A stretch of DNA of 64,000 nt from Immundisolibacter cernigliae. Lineage in GTDB: Bacteria > Pseudomonadota > Gammaproteobacteria > Immundisolibacterales > Immundisolibacteraceae. The DNA lies in NCBI RefSeq assembly GCF_001697225.1, contig NZ_CP014671.1, positions 2,480,001 to 2,544,000 on the forward strand, read 5' to 3'. Shown here one piece after another: positions 24,925 to 36,720 of this stretch. Every line of letters starts with the position of its first letter. Position 1 is the first letter of the stretch. The position numbers and the translations under genes were made by a program. The notes beneath the pieces were generated by a model. That model ran no database searches. It was not told where the DNA came from and saw only the letters and a program-made list of their open reading frames with translations.

Positions 24925-25830
24925 ATGGACTTGTCCCTGTATACCGTCGATGTGTTCACCGGACAGCCGTTCGGCGGCGCGCAGATTGCCGTGTTTCCGC
25001 GCGCGGAGGCCCTGGACACGGCGCAGATGCAGCGCATCGCGGCCGAACTGAACCTGCCGGACAGCGTTTTTCTGGGCGCCACCGACCAGCCGCACCGGTA
25101 CCGGCTGCGCACCTTCACGCCGCGCGAGGAGGTCGATTTCGCCGGCCACGCCGTGCTCGCGGCCGCGCACGTGCTGGCCATCAGCGGCCAGGCGTCGCTC
25201 GGCACGGTGCTCGAACTGCTGCACGGCTTCGGTCCGGTGCAGGTGCGCCTGGGGCCGCTGCAGGGTCGGTCCGGCTTTGTGCAGTTCAGTCGCACCGTGT
25301 TTCCGGTGACCGACCGCTTCGTGCCGGCCGCCGACGAGCTGGCGGGCATCCTGTCCGTGGAGCGGCGCCTGCTGGGCGAGCGCGACCTGCAGCCGCTGCT
25401 GGTGGCCTGCGAGCGGCCCTACCTGATCCTGCCGCTGCGCAGCCTGGAGGCTGTCACACAGGCGCGCTTCAATGCCGCCGCCTGGGCCGGCTCGCACGCG
25501 CCGTCCATGCTGGCGCAGGAGCTGCTGCTGTTCTGCCGCCAGACCGAAAGCCCGCAGGCCAATTTCCACGCCCGCCTGATCGGCCCCGACATCGGCGTGC
25601 GGGACGACCCGCCGGTCGGCGCCGCCTTGCCGGCCTTTGCCGCGTACCTGGCCGCCCAGCCCGGCCTGCGCGCCGGCACCCACACCTTCACTGTCGAGCG
25701 CGGTTTCGACGCCACGCGCAAGAGCCTGCTGCAGGCCGAATTCGACAAGCGCGAACAGGGCGGGCTCACCCTGCGCGTGGGCGGGCAGGCGGTGCAGGTG
25801 ATTCAGGGCACCCTCAGCCTGCCGGATTGA
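24925..25830 (+). CDS. PhzF-family isomerase/epimerase-like protein
   Basis: PhzF-fold protein of 301 residues. The start YTVDVFTGQPFGGAQIAVF is characteristic, as is FTPREEVDFAGHAVLAAAHVL split across the first barrel. The catalytic Glu of the family (in the SETVF-like motif) is replaced by Asp46 (NLPDSVF), and the usual FCGHAT cysteine is Ala. Activity is therefore uncertain. The ATG at 24925 has GAGGAAAG upstream; the longer frame from 24889 lacks support. Confidence 0.82.
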   Translation: MDLSLYTVDVFTGQPFGGAQIAVFPRAEALDTAQMQRIAAELNLPDSVFLGATDQPHRYRLRTFTPREEVDFAGHAVLAAAHVLAISGQASLGTVLELLHGFGPVQVRLGPLQGRSGFVQFSRTVFPVTDRFVPAADELAGILSVERRLLGERDLQPLLVACERPYLILPLRSLEAVTQARFNAAAWAGSHAPSMLAQELLLFCRQTESPQANFHARLIGPDIGVRDDPPVGAALPAFAAYLAAQPGLRAGTHTFTVERGFDATRKSLLQAEFDKREQGGLTLRVGGQAVQVIQGTLSLPD

Positions 25831-25846
25831 CCGGCGCCGGCCAAAC

Positions 25847-27841
25847 TCAGCGTGGCCGACCATCGGCGGCCACCGCGCCGGCGCGGCGGTTTGCGATCGC
25901 GTCCCGCAGCACGGCCAGGTGGCCGGCGTCGGCGGCGCTCAATTCCGGCATGCGGTGGACCTCGTCCAGAACCGCCGAGGCGCCTTCCAGGTCGCCCTGC
26001 AGCATCCGGAAATTGGCTTCCATCAGCCGGTAGACCGGCTGCGACGAGCGCCGGTAGGCCGACTGCACCCAGGCCAGGCCCTCCTCGAAGCGGTCGGTCT
26101 GCAGGCACACCTGGCCGTAGTTGATCGTCACCTGCGTCAGGCTGACGGCGTTGATGCGCGGATTCTCGGCGGCCGCCGCCAGCCAGGCGAGCAGCGCCGG
26201 CGTCAGATCCCGGCAGGCCGCCTCGCCGGCCAGTGCGCAGTCGCTCAGGCTCTGCAGCGCGATCAGCGTGGTCGGCGGCAGCGGGCGTTCGCGCAGCGCC
26301 CTGGCGATCGCCTCCTGCTCGGCCAGCGTCGGCACCGGCTCGCCGGCAGCGCGATCCGCCCACGCGGTTCTGATTGCATAGCCGGTCTCCCACGGCGCCA
26401 GTTCGTGGGCGCGCCGGTAATGCGCCACCGCCTGCGCAGGCTGGCCGTAGCGCTTGAGCATCAGCTCGCCCATCATCTGCTGCGCCGAAGCCGACTGCGG
26501 ATGATGGCGGTACAGCGCCTCGATGATGGTCTCGTCGCTGTGCCAGGACGCCGCCCGGCCGAAGGTGCCAAAGCCCAGCGCCAGCGCGGTGGCAAGACCC
26601 AGCATGGCGTAGACGCGCCGGTTGCCGGTGTGCCGGGCAAAGCGGGCCACGCCATACACGGCGGCGAACAACAGCCCGAAACTTGGCAGGTAATTGCGGT
26701 GCTCGTGGGCGATTTCCAGCGGCACCACGGTCGATTCCAGCGCGTGCCCGGCCAGGAACCACAGCACGCCGAAGGTGAAGGCCGGAGCCCGTCGGCGCAG
26801 CAGCAGCGCCGCCATCAGAAGGATCAGCCAGCCGTCGAGCGCCAGCAGCGTGGTCCACGGCTCCAGCAGCCCGGTCGAGGTCGCAATGTCGTCGTGGTAC
26901 AGGCCGAGGCGCGGCGGCGTCGGCAGCAGCACCAGGCCCACGTAAAACCACAGCACCCGTGCCTCGGTCAGCAGCCGCTCGCCGAGCGTGAACGGCCGGC
27001 TGGCGTAACCGTCCAGCAGCAGGCCCGGCTGCCAAATGAACAGTGCCAGGCCGACCAGCAGCGGCGCCAGCAGCGTGACGGCAAAAAACCACGTCGCCGC
27101 CCGGCGGCCGTGGTCGGCGCCGGCAGTGTCGTTCCAGCGCCACAGGCACAGCTCGATCACCCCCAGATACAGCGGCAGCAGGACGGCGTTTTCCTTGCTC
27201 AGCAGCCCGAGCACGAACAACACGCCGCAGGCCAGCAGCCAGCCGAGCGCCGGGAGCCGACCGGCTACGTTCTGGTTGGCAAAACGCGCTTTATCGCCGT
27301 CACCGCCCGCGCCCGAACCCGCCCAGCCTTCCCGCGCCTGCAGCCAGCACAGCATCGCCGCCAGCGTGAAGGTCGCCGCCAGGCTGGTCATGCGCTGCAC
27401 CACGTACAGCACGCTGGTCAGTTGCAGCGGGTGCAGGCCCCACAGCAGGGCGCAGAACAGCCCTACCGTCGGCGCCATCTCGCCCGCACCCAGCCGGCGC
27501 GCCAGGCGCCCGGCCAGCGCATACACCAGCAGCACGTTCAGCAGGTGGATGGCCAGATTGCTCAGCTTGAAGGCCAGCGGATAGAAACCCCCGGCCCGGT
27601 AATGGTCGATGCCGAACGACAGCGCCGCCAGCGGCCGGCCCAGCGGTCCGCTGGTGTTGGAAAGCGCCGCCGCGCGCAGTGCCTGCGCAGTGAATTCGGT
27701 CACCGCCACCGCCGGGTTGTTCAGGATGTTCGGGTAGTCATCGAACACGAACGGCCCGCGCAGGCCGGGCAGATAGGCCAGCACCACCAGCGCCAGGGCG
27801 GTCAGCAGGGCGGCCGCCTGCAGTTTGCGGGGCAGTTTCAT
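25847..27841 (-). CDS. Polytopic GT-C-like membrane protein with TPR (TMTC-like)
   Basis: Protein of 664 residues with about ten to twelve hydrophobic helices followed by a C-terminal TPR-like region (about 470-650). The first extracytoplasmic loop has Asp34-Asp35 in FVFDDYPN, like the acidic pair of GT-C glycosyltransferases, and the layout (GT-C membrane part plus TPR) resembles TMTC-type protein O-mannosyltransferases. Donor would be a polyprenyl-phosphate sugar. The ATG at 27841 is preferred over an upstream frame extension that runs into REP sequence. Activity is inference from architecture. Confidence 0.8.
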   Translation of the reverse strand: MKLPRKLQAAALLTALALVVLAYLPGLRGPFVFDDYPNILNNPAVAVTEFTAQALRAAALSNTSGPLGRPLAALSFGIDHYRAGGFYPLAFKLSNLAIHLLNVLLVYALAGRLARRLGAGEMAPTVGLFCALLWGLHPLQLTSVLYVVQRMTSLAATFTLAAMLCWLQAREGWAGSGAGGDGDKARFANQNVAGRLPALGWLLACGVLFVLGLLSKENAVLLPLYLGVIELCLWRWNDTAGADHGRRAATWFFAVTLLAPLLVGLALFIWQPGLLLDGYASRPFTLGERLLTEARVLWFYVGLVLLPTPPRLGLYHDDIATSTGLLEPWTTLLALDGWLILLMAALLLRRRAPAFTFGVLWFLAGHALESTVVPLEIAHEHRNYLPSFGLLFAAVYGVARFARHTGNRRVYAMLGLATALALGFGTFGRAASWHSDETIIEALYRHHPQSASAQQMMGELMLKRYGQPAQAVAHYRRAHELAPWETGYAIRTAWADRAAGEPVPTLAEQEAIARALRERPLPPTTLIALQSLSDCALAGEAACRDLTPALLAWLAAAAENPRINAVSLTQVTINYGQVCLQTDRFEEGLAWVQSAYRRSSQPVYRLMEANFRMLQGDLEGASAVLDEVHRMPELSAADAGHLAVLRDAIANRRAGAVAADGRPR

Positions 27842-27885
27842 CGTTTGATTGTTTCTTCTAGCCGTTACTTCGTGTGCGCGCGTTC

Positions 27886-27972
27886 CTGGAGCGCAGCTGC
27901 GCTGCGCGATTGTCTCGGCTGATCGCCCGGCATGACTGGGCGCCACAAGGAGAAACGAAGCTGGGCTCCTGC
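27886..27972. repeat. REP-like palindromic elements (cluster 2)
   Basis: CTGGAGCGCAGCTGCGCTGCGCGAT (27886-27910) and GATCGCCCGGCATGACTGGG (27921-27940) are diverged copies of the modules in clusters 1 and 3, and a partial CTGGGCTCCTGC follows at 27961. They occupy most of the gap between metF and the GT-C/TPR gene. Confidence 0.75.
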
Positions 27973-27988
27973 ATACACGCCTGGCGGG

Positions 27989-28852
27989 TCAGGCCCGTTG
28001 ATGTGCCGGCTGGCCCAGGCCCAGGGCCTGCCACAGGGTGGCGGTCGGTTCGGCGCGGTTCAGGGTGTAGAAGTGGATGCCGGGCGCGCCGCCTTCCAGC
28101 AGGCGGCGGCACAGCGCCAGCGTCACGTCCAGGCCGAAGGCGCGCAGGCCGTCCAGGTCATCGCCGTAGTCCTCCAGCCGGCGCGCCAGCCAGCGCGGGA
28201 TTTCCGCCCCGCAGGCGGCCGAGAAGCGCGCCAGTTGCGTGTAGTTGGTGATCGGCATCACACCGGGGATGATCGGCACGGCAACGCCAGCCGCGGCGGC
28301 CGCGTCGCAGAAGCGGAAATAGGCGTCGGCGTTGAAGAAATACTGCGTGATCGCCCCGTTCGCGCCGGCCTGCACCTTGCGTACGAAGGCGTCCAGGTCC
28401 GCGCGGGCGCTCCTGGCCTGCGGGTGGACTTCCGGGTAGGCGGCCACTTCCAGGTGAAACCAGTCGCCGGTCTGGCGGCGGATGAAGGCCACCAGGTCGC
28501 TCGCATAGCGGAATTCGCCCGGCGTGTCGCCCATGCCGGACGGCAGATCGCCGCGCAGCGCCACCAGCCGGCGGATGCCCAGCGCCCGGTAGGCGTCCAG
28601 CAGCTCTCTGAGACTGGCCGCAGTGGCGCCGACGCAGGAGATGTGCGGCGCCACCGGCACGCCGTCCTGCCGCTGCAGGGTGGCGACGGTGTCGAGCGTC
28701 AGATCCCGTGTGCTGCCGCCGGCGCCAAAGGTGACCGACACGTAACCGGGCCGCAGCGGCAGCAGCGCGCGGCGCGCCTCGGCCAGGCGCGCCGCCGCCT
28801 CGTCGCTGCGCGGCGGGAAGAACTCGAAGCTGAAGCTGCGCGCGCTGCTCAC
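27989..28852 (-). CDS. metF: 5,10-methylenetetrahydrofolate reductase
   Basis: FAD-dependent TIM-barrel enzyme of 287 residues that makes 5-methyl-THF for methionine synthesis. The N-terminus FSFEFFPPRSDEA contains the catalytic Glu; SVTFGAGGSTRD and ALRGDLPSG are conserved folate/FAD motifs, with FFNADAYFRF further on. It starts 9 bases after ahcY and is under the same SAH riboswitch, so methyl-cycle recycling and methyl supply are induced together. Confidence 0.95.
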   Translation of the reverse strand: MSSARSFSFEFFPPRSDEAAARLAEARRALLPLRPGYVSVTFGAGGSTRDLTLDTVATLQRQDGVPVAPHISCVGATAASLRELLDAYRALGIRRLVALRGDLPSGMGDTPGEFRYASDLVAFIRRQTGDWFHLEVAAYPEVHPQARSARADLDAFVRKVQAGANGAITQYFFNADAYFRFCDAAAAAGVAVPIIPGVMPITNYTQLARFSAACGAEIPRWLARRLEDYGDDLDGLRAFGLDVTLALCRRLLEGGAPGIHFYTLNRAEPTATLWQALGLGQPAHQRA

Positions 28853-28861
28853 GGCCGGGCC

Positions 28862-30265
<1,404 letters not shown>

Positions 30266-30344
30266 GCGGTCACTCCTTGATTCGGACGACCGGGCGGGGC
30301 GATGGCTTTGGCAGGGAAGCTCGCACCGGCCGCGGGTCACGGGG

Positions 30345-30408
30345 TTGCGAGCGCAGTTGGGACGGCCTGAGCCTGGCGGGAATCCCGTCGCAGCGCTCCT
30401 CAGGTGGG
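30345..30408 (-). ncRNA. S-adenosylhomocysteine (SAH) riboswitch
   Basis: On the minus strand, upstream of ahcY, the leader reads CCTGAGGAGCGCTGC (bases 30404-30390) and GCCAGGCTCAGG (30377-30366), the two most conserved segments of the SAH riboswitch. CCTGAG and CTCAGG close the P1 stem and a CGGGA/TCCCG hairpin lies between. Downstream, TGCGCTCGC can pair with GAGCGC to form the family's pseudoknot. SAH binding turns expression on, which fits ahcY-metF. The aptamer ends about 80 bases before the GTG start. Confidence 0.9.
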
Positions 30409-30467
30409 CGGCATTCTAACCGGGCGCGCCGGTGGCGCGGCAAGCCGGGTGCCGCTGTTACCCTTGC

Positions 30468-30580
30468 GTGCAGGAGCGCAGCAGCGCTGCGCGATGATCG
30501 CCCGGCGTAGCCGGGCTCCTACAATTGATCGCCACCGTCGTGTGTCGCTGGGGCATCGCCCGGCGCAGCCGGGCTCCTAC
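30468..30580. repeat. REP-like palindromic elements (cluster 3)
   Basis: CAGGAGCGCAGCAGCGCTGCG (30471 on) is followed by ATCGCCCGGCGTAGCCGGG ending in CTCCTAC (30522), then a further ATCGCCCGGCGCAGCCGGG-CTCCTAC (30555-30580). The modules match clusters 1, 2 and 4. They lie between the divergent ahcY riboswitch leader and the FemAB-like gene; any start of that gene upstream of 30580 would translate repeat sequence. Confidence 0.8.
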
Positions 30581-30638
30581 AGTTTTTCGGTGGTGTGCCC
30601 CTTCGTTGCTGACTCGAATCCATCCGGTGCCAGCCCGC

Positions 30639-31778
30639 GTGCAGACCCGTTTCGTCGACAGCATCAGGGCCGTCCCCGCCGCCACGTGGAACGGTCTCGA
30701 TCTGGCCGGCAACCCGTTTTTGCGGCACGAATTCCTGCTGGCGCTGGAGGAATCCGGCTGCGTGGACGGCAAGTCCGGCTGGGCCAGTCAGCATCTGCTG
30801 ATCGAGCAGGGCGGCCGGCTGCTGGCGGCGGCGCCGGTGTACGTGAAGCAGCACTCCTACGGCGAGTACGTGTTCGACTGGGCCTGGGCCAACGCCTACC
30901 AGCGCGCCGGCCTGCGCTATTACCCGAAGCTGGTGGTCGCAGTGCCGTTCACGCCGGTGACCGGGCCGCGGTTGCTGCTGGCGCCGGGCGCGGACGAAGC
31001 GGCGCTGCTGGCCACGGCCGGCGAGGCGCTGATTGCGCACGCCAAGGCGCTGCGGGCCTCGTCCGTGCACTGGCTGTTCACGCCCGAGCGGCAGACGACG
31101 GCGCTGGCCGGCGAGCCGTGGCTGCAGCGCGTCGGGCACCAGTTTCATTGGGAAAACCGCGGCTACGGCAGCTTCGACGATTACGTTGCCGCCCTGACGG
31201 CCGAGAAGCGCAAGAAGGTCCGCCGCGAGCGCCGCCAGGTGGCGGAGGCCGGCATCGAGGTGCGTGTGGTGCCGGGCCGCGCGGCCGGCGACGCCGAATG
31301 GGCGGCCATGTACGGCTTCTACCGCGCCACGGTGGCCCGCCATGGGGCGATTGCGTATCTGAGCGAAGCGTTTTTCGAGCGCCTGGGCCAGACGCTGGCC
31401 GATTGCGTGGTGCTGCTGCTGGCCGTGCGCGATGACCGCTACGTGGCCGGGGCGCTCAACCTGCAGGGCACGGACGCGCTGTACGGCCGCTACTGGGGCT
31501 GCCATGCCGACTATCACAGCCTGCATTTCGAGACCTGCTATTACCGCGCCATCGAGTACTGCATCGAGCAGGGTCTGGCGCGCTTCGAGGCCGGCGCGCA
31601 GGGCGAACACAAGTTAAGCCGCGGTTTCCTGCCGGTCCAGACGCACTCCCTGCACTGGCTGGCCGAGCCGCGTTTTGCCGACGCGGTAGCCGACTATCTG
31701 GTCGAGGAGACTGGCCAGATGGAGCAGTACCGCGAGCTGCTGGCGGAGCACTCGCCGTTTCGCCGCGAGCAGCCTTGA
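30639..31778 (+). CDS. FemAB/GNAT-like DUF482 acyltransferase
   Basis: Protein of 379 residues of the DUF482 (peptidogalycan biosynthesis/recognition) family with a GNAT/FemAB-type fold. Family motifs include [14 protein letters not shown] near the start, [28 protein letters not shown] and [13 protein letters not shown], then [15 protein letters not shown] at the C-terminus. The GTG at 30639 is chosen because anything upstream runs into REP repeats. Substrate unknown. It overlaps aat by 4 bases, and this association with the leucyl transferases is common in Proteobacteria. Confidence 0.85.
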   Translation: MQTRFVDSIRAVPAATWNGLDLAGNPFLRHEFLLALEESGCVDGKSGWASQHLLIEQGGRLLAAAPVYVKQHSYGEYVFDWAWANAYQRAGLRYYPKLVVAVPFTPVTGPRLLLAPGADEAALLATAGEALIAHAKALRASSVHWLFTPERQTTALAGEPWLQRVGHQFHWENRGYGSFDDYVAALTAEKRKKVRRERRQVAEAGIEVRVVPGRAAGDAEWAAMYGFYRATVARHGAIAYLSEAFFERLGQTLADCVVLLLAVRDDRYVAGALNLQGTDALYGRYWGCHADYHSLHFETCYYRAIEYCIEQGLARFEAGAQGEHKLSRGFLPVQTHSLHWLAEPRFADAVADYLVEETGQMEQYRELLAEHSPFRREQP

Positions 31779-32488
31779 GCGGACCGCGCCTGTACTGGGT
31801 ACGCGAAGGCCGCTGGCGGGCCGGCTGGCCGCCGGTGGAGCAGGCCTGCGACGATCCGAATGGCCTTCTCGCAGCCGGTGGCGATCTGGAACCGGCCACG
31901 CTGCTGGACGCCTACCGGCGCGGCATCTTTCCCTGGTTCAGCGAGGGTGATCCGATCCTGTGGTGGTCGCCGCAGCCGCGCGCCGTGCTGTGGCCGCAGG
32001 AGTTCGTTCCGTCCCGCAGCCTGCGGCGGCGCCTGGCGCGGGGCGACTATCGGGTCAGTTTCGATACCGCCTTCGACGCCGTGGTCGCCGCCTGCGCCGC
32101 GCCGCGGCCGGGTGCCAGCGGTACCTGGATCACGCCGGGCATGGCCGGTGCCTATGGCGCGCTGCACCGTCTGGGTTATGCGCACAGCGTAGAGGCCCGG
32201 CAGGATGGCGAGCTGGTCGGCGGCCTGTATGGCGTGGCGCTGGGGCAGGTGTTTTTTGGCGAGTCCATGTTCAGCCGGCGCAGCGACGCTTCCAAGGTGG
32301 CGTTTGCGCATCTGGTGCGGTATTTGCTAAACCATGACTGCCGGCTGATCGACTGCCAGGTCAGTTCGGGCCATCTGGCGAGTCTGGGCGCCGTAGACAT
32401 GCCGCGGGCCGAGTTCTTAACATGGCTCGACCGGCTCGCCCGACCACCGGACCCACGCGGACCCTGGCACGTCGATGATGATCTTTAA
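31775..32488 (+). CDS. aat: Leucyl/phenylalanyl-tRNA-protein transferase
   Basis: Adds Leu or Phe from aminoacyl-tRNA to proteins with N-terminal Arg or Lys, marking them for ClpAP. It has 237 residues, with family motifs [40 protein letters not shown] and [10 protein letters not shown]. The start is TTG in the overlap TTGA with the preceding stop; no better in-frame start precedes the conserved region. It overlaps bpt by 14 bases, giving a coupled N-end-rule pair. Confidence 0.95.
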   Translation: MSGPRLYWVREGRWRAGWPPVEQACDDPNGLLAAGGDLEPATLLDAYRRGIFPWFSEGDPILWWSPQPRAVLWPQEFVPSRSLRRRLARGDYRVSFDTAFDAVVAACAAPRPGASGTWITPGMAGAYGALHRLGYAHSVEARQDGELVGGLYGVALGQVFFGESMFSRRSDASKVAFAHLVRYLLNHDCRLIDCQVSSGHLASLGAVDMPRAEFLTWLDRLARPPDPRGPWHVDDDL

Positions 32489-33230
32489 CACCCGCTTCGG
32501 ACGGTTGTTTTTTTTCTCCACCGAACCGCAGACCTGCAGCTACCTGCCGGACCGCGAGGCGGTGATGCTGTTCGCCGACCCGAACAAGGTCATCGACACC
32601 GAGACCTACGCCCGCCTGATCGATTACGGCTTTCGCCGCAGCGGCGACAACGTCTATCGCCCGCACTGCCGCGGTTGTCAGGCCTGCGTGCCGGTGCGCA
32701 TTCCGGTGGCGGATTTCGCGCCCGACCGCGCCCAGCGCCGCGCCTGGCAGCGCAATCAGGATCTGGCGATCAGCACCGCACGCACCGAATTCGGCACCGA
32801 GCACCTGGACCTGTACCACCGCTATCAGGTGGCGCGCCACGACGGCCGGGCGGTCGTGCGCGACGCGCGCGAGCAGCTCGAATTCCTGCGCAGCCGCTTC
32901 ATCAACACATCCAGCCTGGAATACCGGCTCGACGGTCGGCTGGTAATGGTGAGTGTCATAGACGCCATGCCGCAGGGCCTGTCGGCGGTGTACACCTTCT
33001 ACGAACCGGACGACGCGCAGCTGGCCAAGCGCAGCCTGGGCACCTTCGGCGTGCTGCGCCTGATCGAGGAATGCCGCACACGTGGCCTGCCCTGGCTGTA
33101 TCTGGGCTACTGGATCGCCGACTCGGACAAGATGGCCTACAAGAGCCGCTACCAGCCGCTGCACGCCTACCAGCAGGGGCGCTGGGAGCGGCTGGCGCCG
33201 ACCGGCCAGGAACCGGAAACCGACCCGTAG
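32475..33230 (+). CDS. bpt: Aspartate/glutamate leucyl-transferase
   Basis: Arginyltransferase-family enzyme of 251 residues that attaches Leu to proteins with N-terminal Asp or Glu. Conserved motifs: CSYLPDREA near the start, [14 protein letters not shown] followed by [21 protein letters not shown], and [15 protein letters not shown]. It is coupled to aat (14-base overlap), so both branches of the bacterial N-end rule are made together. The stop codon lies at the edge of an inverted repeat. Confidence 0.95.
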   Translation: MMIFNTRFGRLFFFSTEPQTCSYLPDREAVMLFADPNKVIDTETYARLIDYGFRRSGDNVYRPHCRGCQACVPVRIPVADFAPDRAQRRAWQRNQDLAISTARTEFGTEHLDLYHRYQVARHDGRAVVRDAREQLEFLRSRFINTSSLEYRLDGRLVMVSVIDAMPQGLSAVYTFYEPDDAQLAKRSLGTFGVLRLIEECRTRGLPWLYLGYWIADSDKMAYKSRYQPLHAYQQGRWERLAPTGQEPETDP

Positions 33231-33307
33231 CCTGGATGCAGCGCAGCGAAATCCGGGGATGATGAGGTACGGCTTCCCCGTATTCCGCTGCGCTGCATAC
33301 GGGCTAC
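33227..33307. repeat. Long imperfect intergenic palindrome after bpt
   Basis: The left arm GTAGCCTGGATGCAGCGCAG (33227 on, starting at the bpt stop) pairs with the right arm CCGCTGCGCTGCATACGGGC plus TAC ending at 33307; CGGGGA and TCCCCG close the inner part. This GTAGCC...GGCTAC palindrome is distinct from the neighbouring GTAGGAG-type repeats. It may act as a transcript end or RNA-stabilising fold. Confidence 0.75.
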
Positions 33308-33311
33308 CACG

Positions 33312-33365
33312 GTAGGAGCCCGGTTGTGCCGGGCGATCCATCGCGCAGCGAAGCTGCGCTCCTAC
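33312..33365. repeat. REP-like palindromic element (cluster 4)
   Basis: GTAGGAGCCCGGTTGTGCCGGGCGAT (33312-33337) and ATCGCGCAGCGAAGCTGCGCTCCTAC (33340-33365) are the same two modules as in clusters 1 to 3 but in the opposite order and orientation, together forming a head-to-head pair. It lies between bpt and the monooxygenase gene. Confidence 0.8.
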
Positions 33366-33447
33366 CAGGCCGGGCGCCGCGCGGAGTGTATCTTGGCCCC
33401 TTGCAGGCGACCCGAACGACACATAAAACGAGGACAAGGAGAGACCC

Positions 33448-35094
<1,647 letters not shown>

Positions 35095-35121
35095 CGGCAA
35101 TCACACAGACAAGGCAACACA

Positions 35122-35913
35122 ATGGATTTACAGCTCACCGGCAAGCTGGCGCTGATCACCGGCAGCACCGCCGGCATCGGCTATGCCATCGCCGCCGGCC
35201 TGGCGCGCGAAGGCGCGCGGGTCATCATCACCGGCCGCACGCAGGCCGGCGTGGACGAGGCGCTGGGCAGCCTGCTGGCCGATACCGGCGTGCTGGGGCA
35301 GGGCTTTGCCGGTGATCTGGGCGAGGCGGCGGTGTGCGCGGCACTGGCGGTGACTTACCCCGATGTGGACATCCTGGTCAACAACCTGGGCATTTTCGAG
35401 ACCAAGCCTTTCGAGGACATTGCGGACGCCGACTGGCTGCGCTTTTTCGAGGTCAACGTGATGGCCGGCGTGCGCCTGGCGCGGGCTTTCGTGCCGGCCA
35501 TGCGCACGCGCGACTGGGGGCGGATCGTGTTCATTTCCAGCGAAAGCGCCATCAACATCCCGGCCGAGATGGTGCACTACGGCATGACCAAGACCGCCCA
35601 GCTGGCCGTCTCGCGGGGCCTGGCCGAGTCGCTGGCCGGCACCGGCATTACCGTCAACAGCGTGCTGCCGGGGCCGACCCGCTCGCGCGGCGTGGTCGAG
35701 TTCCTCGAAAAAATGGCCGCCGAGGCTGGTCAGCCGGTGGCCGACATCGAGCGCGAGTTCTTCAACCGCGCCCGGCCCAGTTCCCTGATCCGGCGCTTTG
35801 CCGAGCCGGCCGAGATCGCGGCCATGGTCACCTACATCGTCAGCCCGCTGGCGTCGGCCACCACCGGAGCCGCGCTGCGGGTCGATGGCGGCATCGTGCG
35901 CAATCCGTTCTGA
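35122..35913 (+). CDS. SDR-family oxidoreductase
   Basis: Short-chain dehydrogenase of 263 residues with a Rossmann NAD(P) motif GSTAGIGYAIA, the NNLG strand, and the active-site Ser (FISSES) and YGMTK catalytic Tyr-Lys. The C-terminus DGGIVRNPF is typical of classical SDRs. Located directly behind the Baeyer-Villiger-like enzyme; an alcohol-to-ketone step feeding that enzyme is a reasonable inference. Confidence 0.92.
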   Translation: MDLQLTGKLALITGSTAGIGYAIAAGLAREGARVIITGRTQAGVDEALGSLLADTGVLGQGFAGDLGEAAVCAALAVTYPDVDILVNNLGIFETKPFEDIADADWLRFFEVNVMAGVRLARAFVPAMRTRDWGRIVFISSESAINIPAEMVHYGMTKTAQLAVSRGLAESLAGTGITVNSVLPGPTRSRGVVEFLEKMAAEAGQPVADIEREFFNRARPSSLIRRFAEPAEIAAMVTYIVSPLASATTGAALRVDGGIVRNPF

Positions 35914-35926
35914 AGCGAGGCCGCGC

Positions 35927-36610
35927 ATGCCCGAAGGCAAATCATTCTGGTCCAGCGTGCCGGGCATACTGACCGCCTTGGCCGGATTGCTGACCGCGGT
36001 CGGCGCGCTGGTGCTGGCTTTTCAGCAAGCCGGTTTGCTGGGCAAGAGTGGGCAGGCCGCGGTGTCAGCGTCCGCGGCAACCCAGCCGCCTCTGCTCGAG
36101 CGCCTTGGCGTGTCCGAGGTCGCGCGCGTGACGCTGCGCGGCGTGCCGACCACGCTCACGCCCGAGCGCCTGTCGGCAGCGCTGGTGGACCACGGCATGT
36201 TCGATGCGTGGGTCAACCCGGCGGGAGCCGGCATCGAAAACCGCTTCGAGGTCGTGGTGCGCGACGAGGCGATGGTGGTCAAGGACGCCACCACGGGTCT
36301 GGTCTGGCAACGCGACGGCACTGCCGGCCTTGATCTGGCCCAGGTGGCCGAAGCGTTGGCGGCGCTCAACGCCGGCGGTTATGGGGGCTACCGGGACTGG
36401 CGCCTGCCGACCGCCGAGGAAGCAGCCTCGCTGATGGAACCAACGTCCATCGACAGTCGGCACATCGACCGGGTATTCGGCCGTGGCGTCGATTTTATCT
36501 GGACCGCCGACCGCACGCCGTCGGGCGATGCCTATGTGGCCTATTGGTTCGATGGCCGGCTGGCGACCGAACGGCCCGACTTTCACGCCTGGGTGCGCGC
36601 GGTGCGCTGA
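35927..36610 (+). CDS. Membrane-anchored DUF1566-domain protein
   Basis: Protein of 227 residues with one N-terminal hydrophobic helix (about 8-35) and a C-terminal DUF1566 (Lcl C-terminal-like) domain recognised by GLVWQRDG, NAGGYGGYRDWRLPT and the EEAASLM segment. The domain is found in many secreted or envelope proteins of unknown function. The ATG at 35927 lies 13 bases after the SDR stop, so it may share the operon, but no metabolic link is evident. Confidence 0.75.
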   Translation: MPEGKSFWSSVPGILTALAGLLTAVGALVLAFQQAGLLGKSGQAAVSASAATQPPLLERLGVSEVARVTLRGVPTTLTPERLSAALVDHGMFDAWVNPAGAGIENRFEVVVRDEAMVVKDATTGLVWQRDGTAGLDLAQVAEALAALNAGGYGGYRDWRLPTAEEAASLMEPTSIDSRHIDRVFGRGVDFIWTADRTPSGDAYVAYWFDGRLATERPDFHAWVRAVR

Positions 36611-36720
36611 ACGGGTCTGCGGTGATTTCGCCGTTTCCAAAGGCGCCGTACGCGCCCCGGTAACGGTGCGCGGCGACAACGGCGTTATTGCCGACGGTGA
36701 CGGCGATCAGGCGTGCTGGC

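Noticed and set aside
25919-27922. Plus-strand open frame of 667 codons opposite the GT-C/TPR gene
   Set aside because: Gln/Arg/His-rich shadow of a membrane protein gene; no motif.
30525-30638. Upstream extension of the DUF482 gene
   Set aside because: Translation would come from REP sequence; the family starts near the GTG at 30639.
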